From positions 46,750 through 110,749 of the forward strand of contig CAKTPQ010000001.1 of the NCBI GenBank assembly GCA_934591745.1: 64,000 bases of DNA. The letters are read 5' to 3'. A program made the translations under genes and the position numbers. The stretch comes from an uncultured Oscillospiraceae bacterium. GTDB taxonomy: Bacteria > Bacillota > Clostridia > Oscillospirales > Oscillospiraceae. Positions 48,932 to 58,086 of the stretch are shown here, one piece after another (the first letter of the stretch is position 1; each line of letters starts with the position of its first letter). Under the pieces are notes generated by a model. The model worked only from the letters and a program-made list of their open reading frames with translations. It had not been told where the DNA came from and did not search any database.

Positions 48932-48973
48932 AGAGAGAGGAACGCACCCCCATGCGGCCCTCTCTCTTTTTTT
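48932..48973 (+). terminator. Terminator of the candidate small RNA
   Basis: AGAGAGAGG (48932-48940) pairs with CCTCTCTCT (48959-48967). An inner CGCA/TGCG pairing extends the stem, followed by a run of seven T. Confidence 0.88.
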
Positions 48974-49122
48974 ATGCTGCTGCTTCTGGACAAGGATGTG
49001 CACTGACACAAGATTTGGAAAAGCGGAATATGCTGCTGTTCGGAGAACATATTCTCCCGTATATGGGGTTGCATTTTTGGGTGGAATGAGGTAAAATTGA
49101 AATAAAATACACACACAGGCGC

Positions 49123-49381
49123 GTGAAAAAGCTGCTGGCTTTGGTGATGTTTGCCATGCTGCTGCCGGCTGGCCGTGTGCCTGTTCCTCAAGAGCAAGAT
49201 GAAGTCCGTCCGGCAGGGCGCGGAGGCGGACGCCTATGTGACAGCCGAGGGCCTGAACCTGACGGAGCAGTATGACCGCTACACCCACACCACTGAGACC
49301 CGCCGGAAGATCTCCAAGGACAGCGACAGCGGGAGCAGTGACCATTCCGGCGGCGGCTCCAGCACAAGCGGTAAGTTCTGA
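49123..49381 (+). pseudogene. Remnant of a TPM-domain (YgcG-like) membrane protein
   Basis: The frame ending at 49381 reads KSKMKSVRQGAEADAYVTAE, LTEQYDRYTHTTETRRK and a Ser/Gly/His tail ending STSGKF. This is the usual C-terminus of TPM-domain proteins. The large N-terminal TPM domain is absent. A GTG at 49123 opens a hydrophobic start (VKKLLALVMFAMLL) in another frame, so the piece is frameshifted or a fusion remnant. No ribosome site was seen. It is probably not functional. Confidence 0.6.
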
Positions 49382-49404
49382 TCGACCAGCGAAAGGAGGT
49401 GACA

Positions 49405-50547
49405 ATGAAAAAGAACAAGTTTTTCGCACTGCTGTTGGCCATGGCCATGGCACTGCTGCTGACGGCGTGTCAGGTCGACATCCCCGGCGTCGGGACGCTG
49501 CACATCAGCGGCGACGGCAAGGAGCCTGCCGGCAACAACGGCAATACCGGCAGCAACGGCACGAACAACGGCAACACAGGCGACGATATGGGCGGCGTCA
49601 ACATCGAGGGGGACTACGACGACTCCATCGACCTGCTGCGCGAGTCGATGGCCGACCCGTCTTATCTGTTCGCGGCGGCCTTTATCGGCAGCTCGGCGGG
49701 CGGCCCCGACGATCTGGAGCTCCCCCTGCGGGAGTGGATTTTGGAGACGGACCCCGAGCTGTGCGCCCAGTATACGTTCATCCGCCAGATCCCCCGTGAG
49801 CGGGTGGTGGGCAGCGGCGGCAGCCTGTTCTGCGTGGTACCCCGCGACCCCAACGCCACCCTCGCGGTGAACCGCATCCAGTGGAATCCCCAGAACGAGG
49901 ACTATGACAATCTGGAGGTGCTCTACCGCAGCGAGAGCGGCGAGCCCATCCTGCTGTATGCCTGTGCCGACATGGGCGAGAGCCCGTACCCCGACACGGA
50001 GGTCATCGTGACCGACAGCAAGGGCCGGACCATAACGTGGTACCCCATCTACGGCGCGGCCATGCTGCCCTACGACTTTGACAACGACGCGCCGATAGGC
50101 TATGACTTCACCAACTATGGCGGGGAATACGACGGCGACATCGGCTGGACGTACCCCACGGCGGAGCAGCTTGCAAATGTGTGGGTGTGGGAGGGCTACA
50201 AGGACGAGCAGTACAGCTTCGGCACCCTCACCCTGCACTCCAACGGCAATGCCGCGCTGACATGGTGGTACGAGAAGGACGCCGGCAAGGCGCAGGAGAC
50301 CTATGAGGGTACATGGAAGCTGCAGGGCAAGGACAGCGACCAGCTGGCGCTGAACATGACCCTCGTCGGCGGCGAGCGCTGCAAGAGCGGGTCGACGGTG
50401 CAGATCAACGGCGCTTTCCCGGTGCAGGTGCCGCTGGGCTTTGAGGATTTCCCCATCCTCAATATTGCCGATGACATCAACGGCGAGCTGCTGCCCTTCC
50501 AGGTGCCGCCCAGTACCCTGATCTATCTGATGCCTGCCGCGGGCTGA
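49405..50547 (+). CDS. Predicted lipoprotein, 380 residues
   Basis: The start ATG 49405 follows AAAGGAGGTGACA. The signal peptide MKKNKFFALLLAMAMALLLT ends in lipobox LTAC. A Gly/Asn-rich linker (NNGNTGSNGTNNGNTGDD) leads to a folded domain with repeated VVPRDPNATLAVNRIQWNPQ, TEVIVTDSKGRTITWYPIYG and a C-terminal lipocalin-like beta part (ALTWWYEKDAGKAQETYEGT). It would be anchored on the outer face of the membrane. It is followed 50 bases later by the FN3 surface protein gene. Function unknown. Confidence 0.78.
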   Translation: MKKNKFFALLLAMAMALLLTACQVDIPGVGTLHISGDGKEPAGNNGNTGSNGTNNGNTGDDMGGVNIEGDYDDSIDLLRESMADPSYLFAAAFIGSSAGGPDDLELPLREWILETDPELCAQYTFIRQIPRERVVGSGGSLFCVVPRDPNATLAVNRIQWNPQNEDYDNLEVLYRSESGEPILLYACADMGESPYPDTEVIVTDSKGRTITWYPIYGAAMLPYDFDNDAPIGYDFTNYGGEYDGDIGWTYPTAEQLANVWVWEGYKDEQYSFGTLTLHSNGNAALTWWYEKDAGKAQETYEGTWKLQGKDSDQLALNMTLVGGERCKSGSTVQINGAFPVQVPLGFEDFPILNIADDINGELLPFQVPPSTLIYLMPAAG

Positions 50548-50597
50548 GAGCGGGCAGGTAGCCAACAACCAACTATGCAAGAAGGAGGTAAAAGACC

Positions 50598-53500
50598 ATG
50601 ACGCAACCGAAACGAACAGTGAGCAGACTCCTGAGCGCCCTGCTGGGGCTTATCATGCTCCTGAGCCTGCTGCCCACCGTGACATTGGCGGCGGAGCGTG
50701 TTCCCGAAGAGCTCAAAGCCATGGAAATCTCCTCAGGTGTCAAGGATGAGGTGAACTTCCGCGATTTAGTATGGAACCCGTCGTTCAGGGAAATCCACGA
50801 TAAGCCGGTGAGATTCGATGGTGAGCGCCGGTGGGTGCGATGGAACGAGACGGCGAATAAGTGGGAGCACTATACCGAAAAGACCTTCAAGGAGGGTAAA
50901 TACAAATATTTTGTAGAGGCGATCATCAAAGGTCAATACTACGATCAGTACCACTTCGCCAGTCAGGTCGCCGTCACGGTGGATGGAGAGAAGTGGACGA
51001 CCACCGGATCGGCGATCGATCCCGGCCGGAAGGTATCGCGTATTATGATGATATCTCCTGAGTATACCATCACCAATGACCGCGAGCTGGTCAACCGCGT
51101 TGCTCTCACCTCGGATGTGGAGAAAACATTGGTGGACGGAAAAACTCTGTATAGACTGGACATCGATGTCCAGTCTGCCAGCACCACATCGGGAGGAGAC
51201 GTGCCGGATTTGAAGACAACGCTCGAGACAACGCTCGGGGAGGACTACTGACAAGTACGATACCCGGGCCAAACGGAGTGGACCAGGGCTTGGGATCCAG
51301 ATGATGACCGGCCTTCGGTTCAGGGCGGCGCGTACTATCGGTATTACTTTCATGTTGAACTCAGAGGTAAGTTCCTCTTTGTCGATACGGATAAGCTTAA
51401 GGTCACCTTGGACGGCACGGCGTGTACGTCTATAGGAGATGCTCCGGACGAAGGACGACGATACGGCAGAGTAATATACGCATACAGCAGAGAGTACTAT
51501 GCGCCGAAAAAGAGCGAGCTCCGAACGATCACCAGCATCGATCTCAAGACGAGCATCCCCAATATATTGCAGGCCAACAACCTCATAGAGAAACCGAGCA
51601 TCACGGAAACGAACAATAAGATGGTCTTTAAGGCGGACAGCAAGAAGGATGGATGGCAGTGCAGCTACAAAAGAGCTCTTCCCAACAACGGCGGTTACTC
51701 ATTTAACTGGAAAGCGCCTGAGACCCAGTACTTTGAGAAGGTCCGCCATTACCGGTACGGCGCTGTGCTGACCGTCAAGGACTGGGAGCACTGGAAGCTC
51801 GGAGCGGCAAGTAATCTCACGGTCACGGTGGACGGCGAGCGCATTCCCAGTGAAAACATAGAGAGGCTCGACAATTACCGTCTGTTTGTGTACTCGAATG
51901 AGCATCAGGCGCGAGATCGCACACCGATCGAGGAAGTCAACATCACTTCGAATATGGCGAGCATCGTGAAGCTCGGCGGCACGGTGCAGACTCCCACTAT
52001 CACCTTTGACGACGGCGACCAGGCCCTGTATATCGACGGCTCCATAGGGTTCGGCTGGCTGAGGTGGGAGGACTCGGACTGGTACACCTACGAGAAGGGA
52101 GAATTTGAGCCGGGTAAATACTGCTATTACACCAATATCCACGTCGAAAACTGGGATAAATATGCGTTCTCCGACGATGTGACGGTCAACTGGGACGGTA
52201 AGCCATGCGACCGCCCCACGGGCCGCGCCCCGTCGCAGATCTTTGTGTCGTCCCCTGTGTACATCGTCCCTGAGACGGTCGAGTTGGTCACCGCCACGTC
52301 CTCGGACATCGACAGCATCCCCAAGGTGGGCGGCGCGATGACGGTCCCGACGTTCACTGTCCAGACCGGTCAGCCGGCACGTTTCCGGGGGGATTATCCC
52401 TACTGCGCCTGGTTTAAGAAGGTCGACGGCGCGTGGAAGGAATGCGGCCTGCATGTGGACATGGACAAGATCTTTACGGAGGGTACGTACCGGTACTGCG
52501 TCTATCTGTTTATCGGCGGCAAGGGACATACCGAGGACCGTGAAAGCTATGTGTTCTCCCCGGATTCAAAGGTTATCGTAAACGGGACGATGTGGGAGAC
52601 ATGGAGCTATAAAGTAACGGATACCTTCTCATGGTTACGTGTGTTCTCTCCCGAGTACACCATCTCCGCCAGACCCGCCACGGTGACGCTGACCGGCGCC
52701 AAGGCGGTCAGCAACGGCATTCAGGTGACGTGGCAGGCAGCCGACGGCGCGGCGACATACAACGTCTACCGTAAGGACGCGACGAATACCAAGTGGGTGA
52801 TCGTTGCGACAGTGTCCGGCACCAGCTATGTGGATAAGACCGCCAAGGCGGGCGTGAAGTACACCTACACCGTGCGGGGCATCAACAAGGACGGCGTACT
52901 CAGCCCCGGCTATAACAAGAGCGGTGTCAGCGCCACGATGCCTGCGGTGTCCGCCGCACCCGCCAATGTGACCCTCGGCAGCGCCAAGGCAGTCAGCGGC
53001 GGCATTCAGGTGACGTGGCAGGCAGCCGACGGCGCGAAGACATACAATGTCTACCGCAAGGACGCGGCGAATACCAAGTGGGTGATCGTTGCGACAGTGT
53101 CCGGCACCAGCCACGTGGATAAGACCGCCAAGGCAGGCGTGAAGTACACCTACACGGTGCGCGGTATCGCCGCCGACGGCAAGACCCTCAGCTCCGGCTA
53201 CGACAAGGCCGGCGTCAGCGCCGTCATCGCCCCGGCAAAGGTGGTGCTGGTCAGCGCCAAGGCCGATTCTGCGGGCATTCTGGTGACGTGGCAGAAGGCC
53301 GCCGGCGCGCACTCCTATCAGGTGTTCCGCAAGACGGCAGGCAGCAACTGGAAGTGCATCGCCAAGAATATCCACGACACGGAGTGGAAGGACATCGACG
53401 CTGCCAAGGGTACAAAGTACATCTACACGGTGCGCGCAGTGGCGGACGATGGAACGACCCGCGGCGGTTACGACAAAACCGGCAAGACAGCCGCGGTGAC

Positions 53501-53792
53501 GAAGGATCCCACCACCCCGGCCAATGTGACGCTGGGCAAGGCGGTTGCTGGTAAAAACGGCATCACGGTGACGTGGAGCTACGCGGCGGACGCCCGGACG
53601 TATCGCGTGTACCGCATGGGCCCCGGCGATGCCAAGTGGACGATCGTGGCCAAGAATGCCAAGGGCAAGAGCTGGACGGATACGAACGTGACCAAGGGGA
53701 CGAAGTACACCTACACGGTGCGCGGCGTCAACGCCAACGGCACGCTCAGCCCCGGCTACAACAAGACCGGCGTCAGCGCCGTCGCCAAGTAA
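50598..53792 (+). pseudogene. Secreted FN3-repeat surface protein interrupted by one in-frame UGA
   Basis: ATG 50598 follows AAGGAGG. A signal peptide (LLSALLGLIMLLSLLPTVTL, cut near LAA) is followed by repeats of a roughly 100-residue beta domain (VRFDGERRWVRWNETANKWE). The frame stops at TGA 51249-51251 after 217 codons, then stays open in the same frame to 53792. The residues after the stop (GQTEWTRAWDPDDDRPSV) fit the same repeat, so TGA replaces one codon. Four fibronectin-III repeats close the protein (52673-53790, e.g. YNVYRKDATNTKWVIVA). Intact it would be about 1064 residues. Readthrough or a nonsense mutation are the choices. Confidence 0.75.
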
Positions 53793-53835
53793 GCGCGAGT
53801 ACCCAAGACGGTGAGCAGCGCAGAATAAACAGAGA

Positions 53836-53868
53836 AAGCCCCCTCCGGCGGTGCCGGAGGGGGCTTTT
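53836..53868 (+). terminator. Terminator after the FN3 protein gene
   Basis: AAGCCCCCTCCGGC (53836-53849) pairs perfectly with 53853-53866 over a GGT loop, followed by TTTT. Confidence 0.92.
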
Positions 53869-53968
53869 GTATGTGCAGCAACGTAGGCCGCAGGCGCAAA
53901 AAGCAAGACCGAATACAAGAAAAATCGCGGCAGGGCGGAAGGAAACCGGCAGTCCGTAAGGAAAAGCA

Positions 53969-53997
53969 TTTCTTTTTCCCGCCCGCTGTGCTATGAT
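53969..53997 (+). promoter_or_regulatory. Promoter upstream of cwlD
   Basis: TATGAT at 53992-53997 is a fair -10, with TTTCTT at 53969-53974 as a weak -35 spaced by 17. The segment CGCCCGCTGTGCTAT here is also present just at the -10 of the ddl promoter (61273-61301). A sporulation sigma factor could be used instead. Confidence 0.45.
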
Positions 53998-54046
53998 ACA
54001 TAAAACGCCGCCCGCCGCCATAGGCTTTCCCGAGGAGGGGAGACCC

Positions 54047-54778
54047 ATGGTGCTGTTCATTCCGAAAAAAGCGATATATGCCTGTGCGTTGACCGTTGTG
54101 CTGGTTACAGCGGTGGCGGTGGCGCCCCGCCCATCGCCGGAGGTGCCTGCCGCTGCGCCTGCCGCACCCGCTGTGTCCCAGACCACGCCGGTGCTGGACG
54201 CCGGTCATGGCGGGGAGGACGGCGGCGCCGTGTCGGACAGTGGCGTGGCAGAGAGCGGCATCAATCTCCAGATCACCCGGCGTCTCTACGAGATCCTACG
54301 CTTTCTGGGGCATCCGTCGGTGATGACCCGCAGCGGCGACGAGGCTATCTATGATGATACCGCCGTCACCCTGCGGGAGAAGAAGGTTTCCGACCTGAAG
54401 AACCGCACGGCACTGGCCAATGAGACGCCGGACGGCCTGCTCATCAGCATTCATCAGAACTGCCTGCCCGGTCATCCCAGTGTTCGAGGCGCGCAGGTGT
54501 TCTACAACGCCGTTCAGCCGTCCCAAAAGCTGGCCGAGACGGTGCAGCAGGCCCTGAACAGCACAGTGAACGGGGGAAAGGACAAGGCCGCCAAGCCCAT
54601 CGGCGACGGGGTGTACCTCATGTCCCACACCACCTGCCCCGCTATTCTGGTGGAGTGCGGTTTTCTGTCCAATCCGGAGGAAACGGCGCTTTTACAGCAG
54701 CCGCCCTATCAGGTGAAGCTCGCCGCCGTTATCGCGGCGGCCTACTGCCAATACTATACGAATGAGGAAAGAGCATGA
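54047..54778 (+). CDS. cwlD: N-acetylmuramoyl-L-alanine amidase, CwlD-like
   Basis: This 243-residue amidase_3 enzyme helps make muramic delta-lactam in the spore cortex. It has an N-terminal membrane helix (AIYACALTVVLVTAVAVA). The zinc-site motifs are LDAGHGGEDGGA, ESGINLQITRRLYEILRF, LLISIHQN and LVECGFLSNPEE. ATG 54047 follows GAGGAGGGGAG; the longer upstream frame has no ribosome site. Size and anchor match CwlD. Its stop overlaps radA (ATGA), so the two are cotranscribed. Confidence 0.85.
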   Translation: MVLFIPKKAIYACALTVVLVTAVAVAPRPSPEVPAAAPAAPAVSQTTPVLDAGHGGEDGGAVSDSGVAESGINLQITRRLYEILRFLGHPSVMTRSGDEAIYDDTAVTLREKKVSDLKNRTALANETPDGLLISIHQNCLPGHPSVRGAQVFYNAVQPSQKLAETVQQALNSTVNGGKDKAAKPIGDGVYLMSHTTCPAILVECGFLSNPEETALLQQPPYQVKLAAVIAAAYCQYYTNEERA

Positions 54779-56139
54779 AAGCAAAAACGGTTTTTTTCTG
54801 CACGGAGTGCGGCAGCGAAAGCCCCAAATGGTCGGGCCGCTGTGCAGTCTGCGGCGCGTGGAACTCCATGGTGGAGCAGCCGGCGGAGCGTCCTGCCAAA
54901 AACGGCAAGACTCAGCGCATCACAGATGCTGTAAAGGCGTCTCCCATTACGTCTTTGCAGGAGGATGAGGAGATCCGGTTCCCCACTGGCATGGGGGAAC
55001 TGGACCGTGTACTGGGCGGCGGCGCGGTGAAAGGCTCGCTGGTACTGGTGGGCGGCGCCCCCGGTATCGGCAAGTCCACGCTGATGCTCCAGATCTGCCA
55101 GCAGCTGGGCCGCACCTGCAAGGTGTTGTACGTCTCCGGCGAGGAATCCGCCCGCCAATTGAAGCTGCGGGCCAGACGCCTGTCCGTGGACAGCGAGAAC
55201 CTGTTTGTTCTGTCGGAGACGCGGCTGGGTGACGTGCTGGAGTGTGTCCGCCGGGAGGAGCCGGACGTGCTGATCGTAGACTCCATTCAGACCCTGTACA
55301 ACGAGGAACTGGACGCCCCCGCCGGCGGCGTGGGGCAGGTGAAGGACTGCACCATGGCGCTGATGCAGCTGGCCAAGGGACAGGGCGTTACGGTGTTCGT
55401 CATCGGCCACGTCAACAAGGAGGGGAGTATCGCCGGCCCCAAGGTGCTGGAGCACATGGTGGACTGCGTGCTATACTTTGAGGGCGACAGCCGTATGACC
55501 TACCGTATCCTCCGGGCCGCCAAGAACCGCTTTGGCGCCACCAACGAGATCGGCGTCTTTGAGATGCTGGACAGCGGCCTGCGGGAGGTGGAGAACCCCT
55601 CGGAGATGCTGCTGTCCGGACGGCCGCAGGATGCCTCCGGCACCTGTGTCACCTGCGTCATGGAGGGCGCACGCCCTGTGCTGGCGGAGATACAGGCCCT
55701 CATCGCGCCCTGTGCCGGGGCACGGCCCCTCCGCAGCAGCAACGGCTTCGACTACAACCGCGCCGCCATGCTGCTGGCAGTGTTGGAGAAGCGCGGCGGC
55801 CTGAAGGTCAGCCAGTGCGACGCCTACCTGAATATCATCGGCGGGCTGACGCTGGACGAGCCTGCCGCCGATCTGGCCGCCGTGGTAGCCATTGCCTCCA
55901 GCTATCTCGACAAGCCCGTGCCCAACGGCATGGCCGCTGTGGGCGAGGTGGGCCTTTCCGGGGAGATACGCAGCGTCAGTCACATGGAGCAGCGCCTTTC
56001 GGAGGTAAAGCGCCTCGGCTTTACACAGTGCATCATTCCAGCACATCACGCTGTTGATCTACGCGCCCGCTCCTCTCTGGAGCTGCTGCCTGTCCGGAAT
56101 ATCTCGGAGGCACTGCGGCTGCTGGCCCGGGGGCAATAG
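54775..56139 (+). CDS. radA: DNA repair protein RadA (Sms)
   Basis: This 454-residue protein is a RecA-related branch-migration helicase. It has an N-terminal zinc finger with Cys9, Cys12, Cys23 and Cys26 (FFCTECGSES). Walker A GAPGIGKST lies near residue 95, and the RadA-specific KNRFG motif (AAKNRFGATNEIGVFEM) near 250. A C-terminal Lon-like domain contains ALPHA-type motifs such as DYNRAAMLLAVLEKR and VGEVGLSGEIR. Length is normal. It follows cwlD with a 4-base overlap. Confidence 0.96.
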   Translation: MKAKTVFFCTECGSESPKWSGRCAVCGAWNSMVEQPAERPAKNGKTQRITDAVKASPITSLQEDEEIRFPTGMGELDRVLGGGAVKGSLVLVGGAPGIGKSTLMLQICQQLGRTCKVLYVSGEESARQLKLRARRLSVDSENLFVLSETRLGDVLECVRREEPDVLIVDSIQTLYNEELDAPAGGVGQVKDCTMALMQLAKGQGVTVFVIGHVNKEGSIAGPKVLEHMVDCVLYFEGDSRMTYRILRAAKNRFGATNEIGVFEMLDSGLREVENPSEMLLSGRPQDASGTCVTCVMEGARPVLAEIQALIAPCAGARPLRSSNGFDYNRAAMLLAVLEKRGGLKVSQCDAYLNIIGGLTLDEPAADLAAVVAIASSYLDKPVPNGMAAVGEVGLSGEIRSVSHMEQRLSEVKRLGFTQCIIPAHHAVDLRARSSLELLPVRNISEALRLLARGQ

Positions 56140-56251
56140 GCAGGTAGTGGACGCAGGGGTGCCCGGCGCTGGGCCGCCCCGCCGCGCCGCATGTCTCCAG
56201 CGTACACAAGCCGTCCCGCTGCCACTGGCAGCTATCGGTGCAGGGGATCAT
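56033..56251 (-). CDS. Small Cys-rich protein overlapping the 3' end of radA
   Basis: On the minus strand AAAGGAG precedes ATG 56251 by seven bases. The 72-residue product starts IPCTDSCQWQRDGLCTLETC and has a further Cys in HPCVHYL. This resembles the small Cys-motif proteins common in Clostridia genomes (C...C..Q.DG.C.L...C.Y). The last 35 residues are antisense to radA and look like shadow sequence, so the original stop may have been lost. Function unknown. Confidence 0.6.
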   Translation of the reverse strand: MIPCTDSCQWQRDGLCTLETCGAAGRPSAGHPCVHYLPIAPGPAAAVPPRYSGQAAAPERSGRVDQQRDVLE

Positions 56252-56300
56252 ACCATCACTCCTTTGCCGGTAGTGTTCCCGCACCGCCCGATAATATGAA

Positions 56301-56336
56301 AAAGTGCCCGGAGTCGGCGGCTCCGGGCACTTTTTT
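56301..56336. terminator. Bidirectional terminator
   Basis: AAAGTGCCCGGAG (56301-56313) pairs perfectly with 56321-56333, followed by further T on the plus strand and preceded by AAAA, which gives T on the minus strand. It lies just after the stop (56343) of the minus-strand kinase gene. Confidence 0.9.
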
Positions 56337-56342
56337 ATGTAT

Positions 56343-56966
56343 TTATTCGTGGGAGTTGAACCAGTCCTCGCAGAACTTGGCGATGGCGGGGACCAGATCC
56401 TTGACGTAGCGCCGCGTGGTGTTGACGCACAGGTCGTAGGACTCTTTGGCGCCCCACTTGCTGTCGCTGTACATCTGGTGGTGCTGGGAGCGGTTGCGGT
56501 CGATCTGCTTCATGCGCTTCTCGATTTCGGCGGGGGTCATGTTCTCCCCGGCAGGCGCCCGGCGCTGACACCTCTCGATCTTGGAGTCCTTGTCGGCGTA
56601 CACGAAGATGTTCAGGGGCTTGTAATCCTTCAGGATCACGTCCGCGCCCCGGCCCACGATGACGCAGTCGCTGCTCTTGGCGAAGTTCTCCAGGATCTGC
56701 CGCTGGGTCACGGCCACACGGATGGGCTGATCCATGATCTGGAAGGGGGGTACGCCGAACCGGTGGCCGATGGTCAGGGGATAGGCGGCCTCGATGCTCT
56801 TTTCGGACACATGGGCCACATAATCTTCATTAAAGCCGTTTTCCTTGGCGATCATTTCAATGATCTCGTGGTCGTAGCAGGGGATATGCAGCGCCTCTGC
56901 CAGACGCTTGCCCAGCTCACGGCCGCCGGAGCCAAACTCACGGCTGATGGTGATGATACGGTTCAT
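56343..56966 (-). CDS. Cytidylate-kinase-like family protein
   Basis: This 207-residue protein starts with RIITISREFGSGGRELGKRL, the P-loop of the cytidylate-kinase-like family. It continues with YDHEIIEMIAKENGFNEDYV, SSDCVIVGRGADVIL and QIDRNRSQHHQMYSDSKWG. It may phosphorylate a nucleotide or other small molecule. I use ATG 56966, which has AGGAGG upstream. It is the second gene after the uridine-kinase-like gene on the same strand. Substrate unknown. Confidence 0.82.
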   Translation of the reverse strand: MNRIITISREFGSGGRELGKRLAEALHIPCYDHEIIEMIAKENGFNEDYVAHVSEKSIEAAYPLTIGHRFGVPPFQIMDQPIRVAVTQRQILENFAKSSDCVIVGRGADVILKDYKPLNIFVYADKDSKIERCQRRAPAGENMTPAEIEKRMKQIDRNRSQHHQMYSDSKWGAKESYDLCVNTTRRYVKDLVPAIAKFCEDWFNSHE

Positions 56967-56995
56967 AGATACGACCTCCTTTTGATATGCAGAAA

Positions 56996-57916
56996 TCAAT
57001 ATTCGTAGCAGCTGCCGCCCACGAATTCGCGGACGATGGAGTTCCGGGGCACGAAGGGGGTGTGCAGCGGCGGCACAGTCTCCACCACATCGATGAGATC
57101 GGTGAGATCATGCTCCCACATATACTCCGCCGTCAGTTCCTCCCGGAAGTTGGGGATGTCCCCCAGACACTTGGCCAGGATGCACGGCTCATAGTCGTGG
57201 AAGGAGTCGATGTGAATGGCGGCGTTGCCCTTGTAGGGCTTGATATAATTGACCTCGCCCCGGTTGACGCTCTCCGCCCGCTCCACCGTCTCCCGCAGGG
57301 AGTGGCCGCGGGTATTGTAGTCCCGGATGAGCCGCCGCGCCACACGGAGCTGCTCGGGCCGCACTACCCGGTCATTGTTGGTAAGGATGCGGGTGCGGGG
57401 TGCCACATAGACGCCGGTGGCCGCGCCCCGGATCTTGTCGAAGATCAGAGGGTTGAGCATGTGGATGCCCTCGGCGATGACGATGCAGCCCTTTTCACCC
57501 TGCATTTTCTTATACCCGCCGGTGTTGCCGGACTTAAAATCGTACCAGGGGATATCGGCCTCCTTACCGTCCAGCAGACGGCTGATGCAGGACACCAGCA
57601 GATCCACATTCACGCAGTAGGGGGACTCCCAGTCCGTGGCCTCCGGGGGGCGCTTATCCAGCGGCAGAAAGAAGTTGTCCATACTCAGCAGGCACACGGA
57701 CACGCCCAGATTCTCCAGATAGTCCTTCAGCCGCATGGCGGAGGTGGTCTTGCCGCTGCCGGAGGGGCCGGTCAGCGCCACGATGGGCCTGTTGCTGGAG
57801 AGGATGGTGGCCGCGGCGGCAGAGATCTTGTCGTGGAATACCTCCTCGCACCGCAGGACGAACTGTGTCTCGTTGTTCATAGACTCCTTGATGTTTTCCA
57901 GATCGATAACGCGCAT
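56996..57916 (-). CDS. Phosphoribulokinase/uridine kinase family nucleoside kinase
   Basis: This 306-residue protein has Walker A ALTGPSGSGKTTSAMRL near residue 50. It continues with LLSMDNFFLPLDKRPPEATD, the substrate loop of uridine-kinase-like enzymes, WYDFKSGNTGGYKKM, then IVIAEGIHMLNP, and ends EFVGGSCYEY. It probably phosphorylates a nucleoside, perhaps uridine, in pyrimidine salvage. ATG 57916 follows GGAAGGAG. It lies 30 bases upstream of the cytidylate-kinase-like gene. Confidence 0.82.
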   Translation of the reverse strand: MRVIDLENIKESMNNETQFVLRCEEVFHDKISAAAATILSSNRPIVALTGPSGSGKTTSAMRLKDYLENLGVSVCLLSMDNFFLPLDKRPPEATDWESPYCVNVDLLVSCISRLLDGKEADIPWYDFKSGNTGGYKKMQGEKGCIVIAEGIHMLNPLIFDKIRGAATGVYVAPRTRILTNNDRVVRPEQLRVARRLIRDYNTRGHSLRETVERAESVNRGEVNYIKPYKGNAAIHIDSFHDYEPCILAKCLGDIPNFREELTAEYMWEHDLTDLIDVVETVPPLHTPFVPRNSIVREFVGGSCYEY

Positions 57917-58049
57917 AGTGCAGCTCCTTCCGGGAATTTCAAAATCAAAGACAGTATACCACACCGCTGGCCAATCGTCAAACAGGCAAAATGTCGAAAT
58001 TTCCCATCATCCGGCGTTTTCAGCGTCTGAAAGCCACCTGTGCGCGCAA

Positions 58050-58073
58050 AAACGCCCCCGATCGGGGGCGTTT
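58050..58073 (-). terminator. Terminator after upp
   Basis: AAACGCCCCCG (58050-58060) pairs perfectly with 58063-58073. On the minus strand a TTTTT run follows. The upp stop is at 58087. Confidence 0.88.
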
Positions 58074-58086
58074 CGCGGAGAAAACA

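Larger units (their letters stand above)
48815..48973 (+). ncRNA. Candidate small RNA under the MerR-type promoter
   Basis: Between the promoter at 48784-48814 and the terminator at 48932-48973 there is no ORF longer than about 10 codons with a ribosome site. The transcript would be about 150 bases. The first part can fold (GCGCCGCTGTC, GGATACGGC). This is inference from promoter and terminator alone. Confidence 0.5.

Noticed and set aside
46267..51251. Genetic code in which UGA is a sense codon
   Set aside because: UGA is the natural stop in many intact genes here, for example cotJA-B, cwlD and tsaE, so only local readthrough or mutation is plausible.
52673..53790. FN3 repeats as a CRISPR-like or tandem DNA repeat
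   Set aside because: The similarity is at protein-domain scale, with units of about 280 bases and diverged sequence. No CRISPR array is visible anywhere in the window.
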